DNA from: Micromonospora inyonensis
GTDB lineage: Bacteria > Actinomycetota > Actinomycetes > Mycobacteriales > Micromonosporaceae
Assembly (NCBI RefSeq): GCF_900091415.1
Contig: NZ_FMHU01000002.1
Coordinates: 3,100,001-3,164,000, forward strand
Reading direction: 5' to 3'
Length of the DNA: 64,000 nucleotides
Shown: positions 37,670 through 49,967 of the stretch, piece by piece
Layout of the letters: every line of letters begins with the position of its first letter
Numbering within the stretch: the stretch's first letter is position 1
Position numbers and translations under genes: made by a program
Notes under the pieces: model-generated
Database searches by the model: none
What the model saw: the letters and a program-made list of their open reading frames with translations, nothing else
Told to the model about the DNA's origin: nothing

Positions 37670-39265
37670 TCACCGCCAGGGGCGGACGGCGGTGGCCGGG
37701 TGGTACACCCGGTAGTCGCCGACGTCGGTGACCGTGGCCGGGACGCCGCCTGCGGCGAGTAGTTCGGTCAGCCGCCGCTCGGCGGGCGAGCCGGCCCGCA
37801 GCACGTACCCGGGCCGCTCGGCGCGCCCCACCGCCCGCCAGTACGCCGGGTAGCGGTTCTGCCCCGGGTGCAGCCCGTCGTCGAGCACCCCGCAGAGCAC
37901 CTCCTCGGCGGTGGTGAAGGTGAGCCGGTGGCAGGTCCAGTAGTCGCCGTACACGTGGCGGGGGCCGGCGGCGCGCAGCACCTCGGCGACCCGGCGGGCC
38001 TGACGTTCCTCGGCGCGGATGCCGGCCGTGCCGGTGGCGAACTGGCCGGTCGCCACCAGCGCGGTGACGGTCAGCGCGGCCAGTACGGCGGTGGCGGTGG
38101 CCCCCGCGAGCCGCCCGGCCACCCCCGCCGTGCCCCGCCAGCAGGACACCGCCGCCACCCACAGCGGCCAGAGCACCGCCGGCAGGGACAGTTGGAGCAC
38201 CGACAGGTAACGGGCGCTGGAGAGCGGATCGAACGCGGCCAGCGGGCTGCGCACGTACCCGAACAGGGTCAACGCCGCCCCGGCGACCAGGGCGAGCGTC
38301 ACGACCGGCCGGACCGGGTGGGTGACCCGGCGGCGCAGCGCGACCAGCGCGAGCCCGACGGCGAGCACCAGCAGCACCGGGTAGAGCAGGCCGAACCACT
38401 CCTGCCAGCGGGCGCAGCCCCCCGCCGGGCAGAGCCCACTGGCCAGCGGTACCCCCTCGGTGAGCCCACCGGCGATCCGTCCGGCCAGCGGGCCGGGCGG
38501 TCCGCCGGTCGCGTCGACCCGGCGGAACACCGACAGCGAGTCCTGCCCCGGCGGAGCGGTGAGGTTGTCCCAGAGCATCGGGAACACCCCGACGGTGAAA
38601 CCGGCCAGCAGCAGCACCGCCGCCCAGCCGACCAGCTCCCGGCGCAGCGCGTACGCCAGGGTCAGCCCGGCCACCGCCAGGTAGGGCACGATCAGCCAGT
38701 CCGACCAGGTGGCCACCCCGGCGAGCAGCCCGAACAGGCCCACGGCCAGCCGGCGGTGCCGGACCGTGCGTTCGGCGAGCCCGACCGCGACCAGCAGCAT
38801 CGCCGCCACCGCCACCTTGACCTCGGGGCGTCCGCCCACGGCGGTCATCTGGTCCCGGACCACCCGTTCCGTGCCGAGCGCCAGCAGGCCGACCACCAGC
38901 ACCGCGAACCAGGGCGAGAAGACCCGGCGGGTCAACCGGTACATCAACCAGACGAAGAGGGCGTAGAGCGCCAGCAGGGGCAGCCGCAGCACCGTCCAGG
39001 ACGGTCCGGCGACGGCGACCAGCGGCGCCGCCAGGTACGACTCCAGCACCCCCATGTACCGCTGCCCGTACAGGAAGACCGGGTGCGCGCGGCCCTGGGC
39101 GACGTGCAGCGCGACCAGACCGAAGGTCGCCTCGTCGCTGTTGCCGGCGGGGACGGTGTGCACCGTCAGCACCAGCCGGTAGCCCACCCCCGCGATGCCG
39201 AGCAGGAGCGCGACCAGCGCCGGCCGGTCCAGCGCCGGAACCCACCGTGGTACGCCTGTCGCCAT
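37670..39265 (-). CDS. Polytopic membrane glycosyltransferase-like protein (GT39/ArnT-type)
   Basis: 531 residues from ATG 39265. After helix one comes AGNSDEATFGLVALHVAQGR, the first extracytoplasmic loop with acidic residues typical of GT-C lipid-dependent transferases, then GQRYMGVLESYLAAPL. About ten further hydrophobic helices follow, and a C-terminal soluble domain (~120 residues) with GDYWTCHRLTFTTAEE. Likely transfers a sugar from a polyprenyl carrier to a surface acceptor, by family analogy. It diverges from the App1 phosphatase gene. Confidence 0.72.
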   Translation of the reverse strand: MATGVPRWVPALDRPALVALLLGIAGVGYRLVLTVHTVPAGNSDEATFGLVALHVAQGRAHPVFLYGQRYMGVLESYLAAPLVAVAGPSWTVLRLPLLALYALFVWLMYRLTRRVFSPWFAVLVVGLLALGTERVVRDQMTAVGGRPEVKVAVAAMLLVAVGLAERTVRHRRLAVGLFGLLAGVATWSDWLIVPYLAVAGLTLAYALRRELVGWAAVLLLAGFTVGVFPMLWDNLTAPPGQDSLSVFRRVDATGGPPGPLAGRIAGGLTEGVPLASGLCPAGGCARWQEWFGLLYPVLLVLAVGLALVALRRRVTHPVRPVVTLALVAGAALTLFGYVRSPLAAFDPLSSARYLSVLQLSLPAVLWPLWVAAVSCWRGTAGVAGRLAGATATAVLAALTVTALVATGQFATGTAGIRAEERQARRVAEVLRAAGPRHVYGDYWTCHRLTFTTAEEVLCGVLDDGLHPGQNRYPAYWRAVGRAERPGYVLRAGSPAERRLTELLAAGGVPATVTDVGDYRVYHPATAVRPWR

Positions 39266-39401
39266 CGCCGAACGCCCCCGTCGCCGCCCTGCGAGCGAAA
39301 GTGTGTCACGGGGAGCCGGCCGGGGGAGGCGGATCGGCGCAGGTGAGGGCGGGATGCTTGCTCGCGTGGCCGCCTGGCGGCGGGTGTGGCAGGGTGTCAG
39401 C

Positions 39402-40448
39402 GTGTCCACGCCTCCCGCCGGCCAGCTCGCCGTACCCAGCCTGCACCGCGCCGCCCGGATCGAAGACGCCGTCCACCGGCTGGTGGAACGCCGGCTGCGT
39501 CGCACCGGCTGGCAGACCAACATCGTCGCCTACACGGGCTACGGCGGCCCGGGTTGGGTGCGGGTGATGTGCCGGGTGCTGCTCGGCCGGGCGGACAACC
39601 GGAAGAAGGGGCGGCTGGAGAAGGTACGCGGCTGGCGCAGCTTCGCCACCCTGCCGGCGAAGCGGGTGACCGTCACCATCGAGGCCGGTGGCGTCCGCCA
39701 CGAGGCGTGCGCCGACCGCAGCGGCTTCGTCAACACGGTGGTCGAGGCCGACCTGCCCCCGGGGTGGGGGTCGGTCCGGCTGAGCATGGCCGACGCCGAA
39801 CCGGTGGAGGCGCCGGTGCGCATCCTCGACCCGCAGGTCCGGTTCGGCATCCTCTCCGACATCGACGACACGGTGATGGTCACCGCGCTGCCCCGACCCC
39901 TGCTCGCCGCGTGGAACACCTTCGTCCTCGACGAGCACGCCCGCAACGCGGTGCCCGGCATGGCGGTGCTCTACGAACGCCTGGTCACCGCGCACCCCGG
40001 CGCGCCGGTCTTCTACCTCTCCACCGGCGCGTGGAACGTGGCGCCGACGCTGACCCGGTTCCTCTCCCGGCACCTCTACCCGGCCGGGCCGCTGCTGCTC
40101 ACCGACTGGGGCCCGACCCACGACCGGTGGTTCCGCAGCGGCAAGGAACACAAGCGGGCCACCCTGGCCCGGCTGGCGAGCGAGTTCCCCGACGTGAAGT
40201 GGCTGCTGGTCGGCGACGACGGCCAGCACGACCAGGAAATCTACCGGGAGTTCGCCGCCGCCCATCCGGCCAACGTGGCGGGCGTGGCGATCCGGCGGCT
40301 CTCGCCCACCCAGTCGGTGCTCGCCGGTACGCTCCCTGCGCCGCTGGCCGGGCAGGAGTCGTCGTCCGGGCCGGTGGGGCAGAAGTGGCTCTCCGCCCCG
40401 GACGGCGCCGGACTGTGGAAACTCCTCCGTCAGGCGGGCCTGGTCTGA
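39402..40448 (+). CDS. App1-family (DUF2183) phosphatase
   Basis: 348 residues from GTG 39402. The catalytic domain carries ILSDIDDTV with Asp153 and Asp155 of the HAD-like DxDxT motif, VFYLSTGAWN, and LVGDDGQHDQEIY. These match the phosphatidate phosphatase App1 catalytic domain. The N-terminal ~145 residues are a beta-rich region with RKKGRLEKVRGWRSF. In bacteria the substrate is not settled; a phospholipid or phosphorylated sugar is possible. No signal peptide is visible. Confidence 0.82.
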   Translation: MSTPPAGQLAVPSLHRAARIEDAVHRLVERRLRRTGWQTNIVAYTGYGGPGWVRVMCRVLLGRADNRKKGRLEKVRGWRSFATLPAKRVTVTIEAGGVRHEACADRSGFVNTVVEADLPPGWGSVRLSMADAEPVEAPVRILDPQVRFGILSDIDDTVMVTALPRPLLAAWNTFVLDEHARNAVPGMAVLYERLVTAHPGAPVFYLSTGAWNVAPTLTRFLSRHLYPAGPLLLTDWGPTHDRWFRSGKEHKRATLARLASEFPDVKWLLVGDDGQHDQEIYREFAAAHPANVAGVAIRRLSPTQSVLAGTLPAPLAGQESSSGPVGQKWLSAPDGAGLWKLLRQAGLV

Positions 40449-40513
40449 GCCGCGTACGGCTCGGGCACGACGGCGGGTCGGCCGGCCCCGGGGCACTGTG
40501 GAAGGGTGGTCGT

Positions 40514-40939
40514 GTGACGTTGGAGGACCTCGTCCGGCTGCGCCGGGCCCGTGACCTGATCGACCGCGACTACGCGAAGCCGCTCGACGTTCCGGCGCTG
40601 GCCCGCGCCGCGCTCATGTCACCGGGCCACTTCTCCCGCAGCTTCCGCGCCGCCTTCGGGGACACGCCGTACAGCTACCTCATGACGCGCCGGATCGAGC
40701 GGGCCAAGGCGCTGCTGCGGCGGGGTGACCTGACGGTGACGGAGGTCTGCTTCGCGGTCGGGTGCACCTCGCTGGGGTCGTTCAGCTCGCGCTTCACCGA
40801 GTTGGTCGGCGAGAGCCCCAGCGCGTACCGGGCCCGTCGCCACGACGAGGGCACGGCCATTCCGGCCTGTGTCGCCAAGATTTTCACGCGACCGGTCAGG
40901 AATCGAGAAGCGAAGGCCGTCCCGACGTCCGTAGCGTGA
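40514..40939 (+). CDS. AraC-family transcriptional regulator (minimal)
   Basis: 141 residues from GTG 40514. It is almost only the double helix-turn-helix: first motif ALMSPGHFSRSFRAAFGDTP, then RRIERAKALLRRGDLTVTEV and the second motif GCTSLGSFSSRFTELVGESP. No ligand-binding domain. The glyoxalase gene begins 5 bp downstream on the same strand and is the obvious candidate target. Such short AraC regulators paired with glyoxalase-fold proteins are common in actinomycetes. Confidence 0.88.
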   Translation: MTLEDLVRLRRARDLIDRDYAKPLDVPALARAALMSPGHFSRSFRAAFGDTPYSYLMTRRIERAKALLRRGDLTVTEVCFAVGCTSLGSFSSRFTELVGESPSAYRARRHDEGTAIPACVAKIFTRPVRNREAKAVPTSVA

Positions 40940-40944
40940 AACGC

Positions 40945-41361
40945 ATGGACATCACGCTTTCCGACTGCTTCATCGCCGTCGACGACCACGACCGGGCGCT
41001 CGCCTTCTACCGGGACGTCCTCGGCCTGGAGGTACGCAACGACGTCGGATTCGAGGGGATGCGCTGGATCACCGTCGGCGCGCCGTCGCAGCCCGACGTG
41101 AACATCGTTCTCGAACCGCCCCTGGCGAACCCGAACGCCTCGCCCGCCGACAAGAAGACCATGGCGGAACTGCTGGCGAAGGGCCTGCTGCGCGGGGTCA
41201 TCTTCCACACCGACGACTGCGACGCCACCTTCGAGCGCATCAGTGCCGCCGGTGGCGAGGTGTTGCAGGAACCGATCGACCAGCCGTACGGCGTCCGCGA
41301 CTGCGCCTTCCGCGACCCCTCCGGCAACATGCTGCGCTTCAGCCAGCCGCGCGGGCGGTGA
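40945..41361 (+). CDS. Glyoxalase/bleomycin-resistance-fold (VOC) protein
   Basis: 138 residues. Two beta-alpha-beta-beta-beta modules: DCFIAVDDHDRALAFYRDVL opens the first and HTDDCDATFERISAAGGEVL the second. The usual end DCAFRDPSGNMLRF is present, with candidate metal ligands toward the C-terminus. The gene forms a two-gene unit with the AraC regulator. Likely binds or detoxifies a small molecule; the substrate is unknown. Confidence 0.88.
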   Translation: MDITLSDCFIAVDDHDRALAFYRDVLGLEVRNDVGFEGMRWITVGAPSQPDVNIVLEPPLANPNASPADKKTMAELLAKGLLRGVIFHTDDCDATFERISAAGGEVLQEPIDQPYGVRDCAFRDPSGNMLRFSQPRGR

Positions 41362-41403
41362 TCGCCGGGCCCCGGTACCGGTAGCGGGCGGGACCGGAGC
41401 CGG

Positions 41404-41456
41404 CCATGAAGGATCCTTGCGCCGGGGCGAGAGATCGATGAAGATCTCCTTCATGG
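41404..41456 (+). terminator. Hairpin overlapping the next gene's start
   Basis: CCATGAAGGA (41404-41413) pairs with TCCTTCATGG (41447-41456), and a nested palindrome AAGGATCCTT lies in the left arm. It follows the VOC gene stop at 41361 and its right arm covers codons 4-7 of the next reading frame. It may terminate or regulate translation. Confidence 0.5.
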
Positions 41457-43186
41457 TGGAGCCGCGCATCCCGACCCTCGTCCGTGCCGCGCTGGTGACG
41501 GCGCTGCTCCTCGGCGCGGGTCTGGTCGCGTCGGCGTCCCCGCCGCCGTCCGGGCCGACCGCGGCGGTCCCGGTGGCCGTGCAGGCGGCCTGCCCGGTCG
41601 ACCCGGCCACCCCGAAGCGGCAGCTCCGGGCCATGTGGATCGCCAGCGTCGCCAACGTGGACTGGCCCAGCCGCACCGGGCTCACCGTCGCCGAGCAGCA
41701 GACCGAGTACCGCTCCTGGCTCGACCTGGCCAGCCGCAACCGGATGAACGCGGTCGTCGTGCAGGTCCGGCCCACCGCCGACGCCTTCTGGCCGTCGTCC
41801 TACGAGCCGTGGTCGCACTGGCTCACCGGCACCCAGGGCACGAACCCGGGCTACGACCCGCTGGCCTTCATGGTCGCCGAGGCGCACGCCCGCAACCTGG
41901 AGTTCCACGCCTGGTTCAACCCGTACCGGGTCGCCAACCACACCGACCTGACCCGGCTCGCGACCAGCCATCCGGCCCGGCGCAACCCGAGCTGGGTGGA
42001 GAGCTACGGCGGCCAGCTCTACTACAACCCGGGCATCCCGGCCGTCCGGGCCTTCGTGCAGGACGCCATGATGGACGCGGTGCGCCGCTACGACATCGAC
42101 GGCGTGCACTGGGACGACTAATTCTACCCGTACCCGGTCAGCGGGGTGAGCTTCCCCGACCAGGACACCTTCGCCCAGTACGGCGCCGGGTTCGCCACCA
42201 TCGACGACTGGCGGCGCAACAACGTGAACCTGCTGGTGCAGGAGATGGGGCAGAAGATCCACGCCGCGAAGTCCTGGGTCACCTTCGGGATCAGCCCGTT
42301 CGCCATCTGGCGCAACGCCGGCACCGACCCGCTCGGCTCGCGTACCAACGGGCTCCAGTCCTACGACGCGATCTACGCCGACACCCGGCGCTGGGTGAAG
42401 CAGAACTGGATCGACTACATCGCCCCGCAGATCTACTGGCACATCGGGCACCCCGTCGCCGACTACGCCGAACTGGTGCGCTGGTGGTCGCAGGTGACCA
42501 CCGGGACGAACGTGCAACTCGTCGTCGGGCAGGCCACCTACCGGGCCGGCGCGTCCGGCCAGGACGCGGCCTGGCAGGACGTCGACGAACTGACCAGCCA
42601 CCTCACGCTCAACCGCAGCCACCCGCAGGTGGTCGGGGACATCCACTTCAGCGCCAAGGACGTCCGCGCCAACCGGATCGGCGCGGTGGCCCGGGTGGTC
42701 GCCGACCACTACAGCCGTCCGGCCCTGCTGCCCGTACCGCTCGCCCGGGGCGGGTCCGCGCCCGGCGCGCCCACCCTCACCGCCGCGACGCGGGTCAGCG
42801 GCGGGGTGACCCTGACCTGGCAGCGCCCGACCACCGGCACGACCACCGGGTACGCGGTCTACCGGCTCCCCGGCGACGGACCGGTGGACGCCTGCGCCCT
42901 GGCCGACGGCCGGCACCTGCTGGCCACCGTCCGCGCCTCCGGGGCCACCGGCACCTTCACCGACGCCACGGCGGCGGCCGGCAGCACCTACCGCTACCTG
43001 GTCACCGCGTTGCACCGGCTGCACCACGAGAGCGCGCCGAGCGCGGCCCGGACGGTGTCCGGTGACGGCAGCGGCACCTGCCCGGCCATGGCGGCCCGGG
43101 ACAGCAGGGACCGCTCCGGTCCGGTGCTGACCTTCGGGCCCGCCGCCTGGGCTGCCTTCGTCACCCCCACCCCGTCCCGCCTCTGA
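41438..43186 (+). pseudogene. Secreted GH-like (DUF187/YngK-type) protein, split by an in-frame TAA
   Basis: From ATG 41438 (or ATG 41453) a signal peptide precedes a family-10-like glycosyl hydrolase domain. It contains LRAMWIASVANVDWPSR, QVRPTADAFW, HAWFNPYRV, then DGVHWDD. Codon 228 (42119-42121) is TAA; the frame continues immediately with FYPYP. Relatives read DDYFYPYP, so TAA replaces a Tyr codon in the most conserved active-site motif. The rest of the domain (FGISPFAIWRN, YIAPQIYWH) and a fibronectin-III-like tail are intact up to 43186. A single substitution (TAC or TAT to TAA) explains it. It could be a fresh nonsense mutation or a base-call error. Confidence 0.82.
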
Positions 43187-43242
43187 TTTCGCCACACATC
43201 ATGGGCGGAAACGGCCCCTCTGGGGGCACGTCCCCAGCATGA

Positions 43243-45332
43243 TCAGGCCGGGCGGAGCCAGAGGACGCCGAGCGGAGGGACCTGGAGGGGTGTCGACGCG
43301 GGCAGACCGTGCCAGGGCACGGACTCCGCCTGCACCTCGCCTTGGTTGCCCACGCCGGACCCGCCGTAGTGGTGCGCGTCGGTGTTGACGACCTCCGTCC
43401 AGGTGCCGCCGGCCGGTAGGCCGATCCGGTAGTCGTGCAGCGGGCGGGCGGAGAAGTTCACCACGCAGACCAGGGTCGAGCCGTCCGGGGCGATCCGGAC
43501 GAACGACACGGTGTTGTTGGCGACGTCGTCCCCGGCGATCCAGCGGAACCCGGCCGGGTCGGTGTCCTGCGCCCAGAGCGCCGGGGTGGCCCGGTAGACC
43601 GCGTTCAGGTCCTTGACCAGCCGTTGCACGCCGGCCCGGGCCGGGTCGTGCAGCAGGTACCAGTCGAGGCCGCGTTCCTCGCTCCACTCCCGCTCGTCAC
43701 CCAGCTCACAGCCCATGAAGAGGAGCTGCTTGCCCGGGTGCGCCCACATGTACGCCAGCAGCGCCCGTACGGTGGCCAGCTTCTGCCAGGTGTCGCCGGG
43801 CATCTTGCCGACCAGCGACCCCTTGCCGTGCACCACCTCGTCGTGGCTGATCGGCAGCACGTAGTTCTCGGTGAAGGCGTACGCCAGGGAGAAGGTGAGC
43901 TGATGGTGGTGGTGCTGCCGGTAGACCGGATCCTTCGAGGTGTAGAGCAGGGTGTCGTGCATCCAGCCCATGTTCCACTTGAACCCGTAGCCGAGCCCGT
44001 TGTCGCTGGTGGGCCGGGTCACGCCGGGCCACGCGGTGGACTCCTCGGCGATCATCACCACCCCGGCGTGGTGCTTGTAGACAGTGGCGTTGACCTCCTG
44101 CATGAAGGCGATCGCCTCGAGGTTCTCCCGGCCGCCGTACTGGTTGGGCACCCACTGCCCCTCGCCGCGCGAGTAGTCCAGGTAGAGCATGGACGCGACG
44201 GCGTCGACCCGTAGCCCGTCGACGTGGAACTCGTCGAGCCAGTAGAGCGCGTTGGCGACCAGGAAGTTGCGTACCTCGCGGCGGCCGAAGTCGAAGACGT
44301 ACGTGCCCCAGTCGGGGTGCTCGCCGCGACGCGGGTCGGGGTGTTCGTAGAGCGGGGTGCCGTCGAAGCGGGCGAGGGCCCACTCGTCCTTGGGGAAGTG
44401 GGCCGGCACCCAGTCCAGGAGGACGCCGATGCCGGCGGCGTGCAGGGTGTCCACCAGGTGGCGGAACTCGTCCGGGTCGCCGAACCGGGACGTCGGGGCG
44501 TAGTAGCCGGTGACCTGATAGCCCCAGGAACCGCCGAACGGATGTTCCATCACCGGCAGGAACTCGACGTGCGTGAAGCCCAGGTCGGTGACGTACGCGG
44601 TCAACTGCTCGGCCAGCTCCCGGTAGCCGAGGCCGGGCCGCCACGAACCCAGGTGCACCTCGTACACGCTCATCGGCTCCTGGTGCGGCTGCCGCTTCGC
44701 CCGCCGCTCCAGCCACGCCGCGTCGGACCACTCGTACGACGAGCGGTGCACCACCGAGGCGGTGGCCGGCGGCACCTCGGCGTACGCGGCCATCGGGTCG
44801 GCCTTGTCCCGCCACTGCCCGTCCGCGCCGAGGACGCGGTACTTGTACCGCTGCCCGACGCCTGCCCCGGGCACGAACAGCTCCCACACGCCGCTCGACC
44901 CGAGGGAGCGCATCGGCCAGCCGTCGTCCGGGCCCCAGCCGGTGAACTCGCCGACCAGCCGGACCCCCTTGGCGCTCGGCGCCCAGACCGCGAACGCCAC
45001 CCCGGCGTCGGTGACCCGCGCGCCGAGCGCCTCCCAGAGCCGCTCGTGCCGGCCCTCACCGATCAGGTGCAGGTCCAGCTCACCCAGGGTGGGCAGGTGC
45101 CGGTACGGGTCGTCGTGCACCGTCCCGTCGACCTCGACCCGGTAGTCGGTCACGGTGCCCGGCACGACGGCCTCGAAGACGCCCGCGTCGTGCACCCGGC
45201 GCATGTCGTGCCGGCCGCCGTCGGCCAGCAGGGTCACCCCGGTCGCACCCCGCCGCAGGGTACGGATGGTGGTGCGCCCGTCGGCGGGGTGCGCGCCCAG
45301 CACGGCGTGCGGGTCGTGGGCCAAACCGGCGA

Positions 45333-45345
<13 letters not shown>
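43243..45345 (-). CDS. glgB: 1,4-alpha-glucan branching enzyme
   Basis: Introduces alpha-1,6 branches into alpha-glucan. 700 residues: N-terminal beta-sandwich modules ([10 protein letters not shown] near the start, CBM48-type around 100-200), then a GH13 barrel. The nucleophile is Asp381 in [10 protein letters not shown] and the acid/base Glu434 in [16 protein letters not shown] follows. Its start overlaps the end of glgE by 13 bp, so the two are co-translated. With GlgE it forms the trehalose-to-alpha-glucan (GlgE) route rather than the ADP-glucose route. Confidence 0.95.
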
Positions 45346-47426
<2,081 letters not shown>

Positions 47427-47523
47427 CCCGTCAACCTACTGCCCGAGATCCCTTCGCGCGCGGCCGAGCGTGCCCTTCCCCTCCCCGTCACCCGGTTGAC
47501 CAGGCCGCGTAACCCGGGGGTGG

Positions 47524-48467
47524 CTAGATCGGGAAGCGACCGCGGCGCCAGTGCCAGTGACGGCCGGCCTTCAGGTGGTCGACGACCGCGCGCTGGAGCA
47601 CGGTGCGGCACGACAGCTGGTCGAGCGGCGTGGTCAGGGTCCGGAACACGTACCGCAGCACCTCGACGTCGGCGTCCAGCCCCTCCGGCTCCTCGTAGGG
47701 CTCCAGCTCGAACCTCCGCTGGAACCGGACGATGTTGGAGTCCTCGGGCAGGTACTCCAGCAGCTGGGGAGCGAGCAGCCACGAGCCGCAGGAGAACGTC
47801 CTGTAGTGCTCGTCGGGGAAGTGGTGCGGGAAGAACGCGCGGGCCTCGTCGAGCGACGCCGTGACCGCCTCCGGGGTCATCGGCCCGGAGTCGGGAACGT
47901 GCAGGCCGAGGGTGGTGTCGCCGCGCTGGTACTGCAACCGGCCCAGCTCGTAGATGCCGCCGCGCGCGTGCAGCGTCAGCCAGCTCTGCATGACCGGCCA
48001 GCCCTCGCGGTGCATCCGCCGGTCGATCGCGAGATTGCGACCCAGGTCCGCGAGGGTCCCCCACGACACGGCATCGACGATGCCTCGGTCGCGGTGGTAC
48101 TGCCGGACGACGTCGACCAGGGCCAGGTACGCGTACACGTAGAGGTGCCGCCAGGCGGGGCCCCGTTCGCGCGGCAGCGCCGGACCGGGCGACAGCCAGC
48201 CGTGGCCCCCGAGATCGGCGCGGACCAGGGCGGTCGAGCGGTCGAGCAGCCAGCGCAGTTCCGGAGTCCACAGGGGGCGTCCGGGTCGGGCCAGCCCGCC
48301 ATGATCTCGGCGGCGTCGTCCGGCCGCACCGCGAGCCGGTCGAGGATCGCAGGCGCGTCGGCCCTGGCGGGCAGCGGAGCCGACGGCCGGTCGCCGGCGA
48401 GCCGGTGCACCCGGTCGACGTCCTCGACGGGCACCCCGAGCCGGGCGGCGAGGTCGTCCAGATCCAC
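47524..48467 (-). pseudogene. Acyltransferase-domain-type protein, frameshifted
   Basis: From GTG 48467 (VDLDDLAARLGVPVEDVDRV) the frame runs to about GWPDPDAP and is then lost. One base later, in the adjacent frame, it resumes as LWTPELRWLLDRSTALVRAD and continues to the stop at 47524. The break is in a G5 run at 48273-48277 (plus strand), where one more G would restore the frame. The C-terminal part (YELGRLQYQRGDTTLGLHVP, FSCGSWLLAPQLLEYLP, SNIVRFQRRFEL) looks like the acyltransferase-domain-containing proteins of actinomycetes whose function is unknown. Sequencing error and real mutation are both possible. Confidence 0.7.
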
Positions 48468-48616
48468 GCGGACGACCCTACCGGCCGGTCGCGGCCGTAC
48501 CTCGCCACCAGCGCGTCGAGCCTCTCCGCTGCTGGCCCGGCGTGAACTGTCGGTGGGGTACGTCAGGATCTGGCGGTCTGCCGCACGGCACCAGTTGACC
48601 CGGAAGGACCACCGCA

Positions 48617-49231
48617 ATGGCAAAGGTCGTCTCCACGCTCTTCATCTCGGCCGACGGGGTGGCCGAGATCGATCCTGACTGGCACTTCCCGTACTTCGAC
48701 GACAACATGGGCCGCGCCGTCGGCGAGGACTACGACACCGCCGACGTGCTGCTCATCGGCCACGGGACCTACGACAGCTTCGCCGGAGCCTGGCCCGACC
48801 GCGAGGCCGCAGGCGGGGACGACGCGGGGTTCGCCAAGCAGCTCGGTGACGTACGCAAGATCGTCGTCACCCGGCAGCAGTTGGAGTTCTCCTGGCGCAA
48901 CTCCGAGGTGATCCAGGGTGATCTCCTCGACGTCGTCACCTCGCTCAAGGCCGATCCCGACATCAAGGGCATCCTCATCCCCGGGTCGATCTCCGTGGTG
49001 CAGCAGCTGCTCGCCGCCGGGCTGGTCGACGAGTTACGCCTGCTGGTGCATCCGGTGGCGGCGCGTAAGGGGCGCAGGCTCTTCGACGACGGCGACGTGC
49101 CGTACCACCTGAAGGTGATGGCGACGGAGGTGTTCCCGACCGGTGCGATCCGCGTGATCTACTCGCCCACCGCCGCACCTGCCGGGGTCGGCTACGACGA
49201 GATCAAGGACCAGGTCCCCGCAGGGAAATAG
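48617..49231 (+). CDS. RibD C-terminal/dihydrofolate-reductase-like protein
   Basis: 204 residues from ATG 48617. [20 protein letters not shown], then [39 protein letters not shown] and [22 protein letters not shown] are the standard strands of the family that includes RibD reductase. It is probably an NAD(P)H-dependent reductase of unassigned substrate. It stands alone, diverging from the acyltransferase-type gene. Confidence 0.85.
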   Translation: MAKVVSTLFISADGVAEIDPDWHFPYFDDNMGRAVGEDYDTADVLLIGHGTYDSFAGAWPDREAAGGDDAGFAKQLGDVRKIVVTRQQLEFSWRNSEVIQGDLLDVVTSLKADPDIKGILIPGSISVVQQLLAAGLVDELRLLVHPVAARKGRRLFDDGDVPYHLKVMATEVFPTGAIRVIYSPTAAPAGVGYDEIKDQVPAGK

Positions 49232-49557
49232 CCGCCTGCGCGGCCGGGCGGGGCGGGTCGCCCAGTGCCGGGTGCGGCGGAACGTGACCCAGCAGCAGGG
49301 CGTGCCGGCTGCGGCGGCTCGAGAGCACGACCGGGCAGCCGTTGCCTGAGTCGGCACTGGCGTGAATAATCCGAGGTCGCGATCATGGTTTCGTGCTCGC
49401 GGGCCAGGCGGTACCGACGCGCAGCTATGCAGCCGGGAGGGCTCAGGGCGACCGTGCTCCGCGGTGACGCATGTGGACGCGACCTCCTGCGGAGCTGCCG
49501 GTTCACGTTGGATCTCGGCGAACCGTGTGGACGCTCTTGCGGAAGGATTCGGGAACA
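49232..49557. other. Intergenic stretch before the methyltransferase fragment
   Basis: 326 bp. A short minus-strand frame with [20 protein letters not shown] looks protein-like but belongs to no family I know. No other gene or clear signal. Confidence 0.35.
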
Positions 49558-49875
49558 GTGACCACGGACAGCGCGGGCCAGGCGGCCGGCATCGATCCCT
49601 CCGTCCCCACTGCTGCGGGCATGTACGACTACTACCTGGGCGGCAAGGACAACTTCGCAGCCGATCGTCGAGCCGCGAACAAGGTGCTCGCAGCGGCTCC
49701 CGAGGTGATTCTCATGGCACGCGAGAACCGTCGGTTCATCCAACGTGCCGTCCGGTTCCTGGCCCGCGACGCGGGCATCCGCCAGTTCCTCGACATCGGC
49801 AGCGGCCTGCCCACACAGGGCAACGTCCACGAGATCGCCCAAGCTGAGGCACCGGACGCACGCGTGGTCTACGTC
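49558..49875 (+). pseudogene. N-terminal fragment of a SAM-dependent methyltransferase (PF04672-type)
   Basis: GTG 49558 opens [20 protein letters not shown], then [37 protein letters not shown] and [13 protein letters not shown], the start of the actinobacterial S-adenosyl-methyltransferase family (about 270 residues). After ARVVYV, where relatives have the D-N-D strand end, the sequence turns into antisense ParA DNA. Roughly 106 residues remain, so most of the SAM site is lost. It is cut precisely where foreign DNA begins. Confidence 0.75.
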
Positions 49876-49967
49876 GCCGCCAACGCCAGCAGCCCTCCCA
49901 GGTTGGCGGCCACCGACGTCTTGCCCTGGCCCCCCTTGCCGTTGAGCACCGCGAGCACGTGCCCCAG
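49876..49967 (-). pseudogene. Fragment of a ParA/MinD-type ATPase (Walker A)
   Basis: Minus-strand translation gives [20 protein letters not shown] and then GGLLALAAT before a stop formed at the junction with the methyltransferase. GKGGQGKTS is the deviant Walker A of ParA-family ATPases from actinobacterial plasmids and integrative elements. Only ~31 codons survive, wedged between the methyltransferase and IS630 fragments. Confidence 0.7.
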
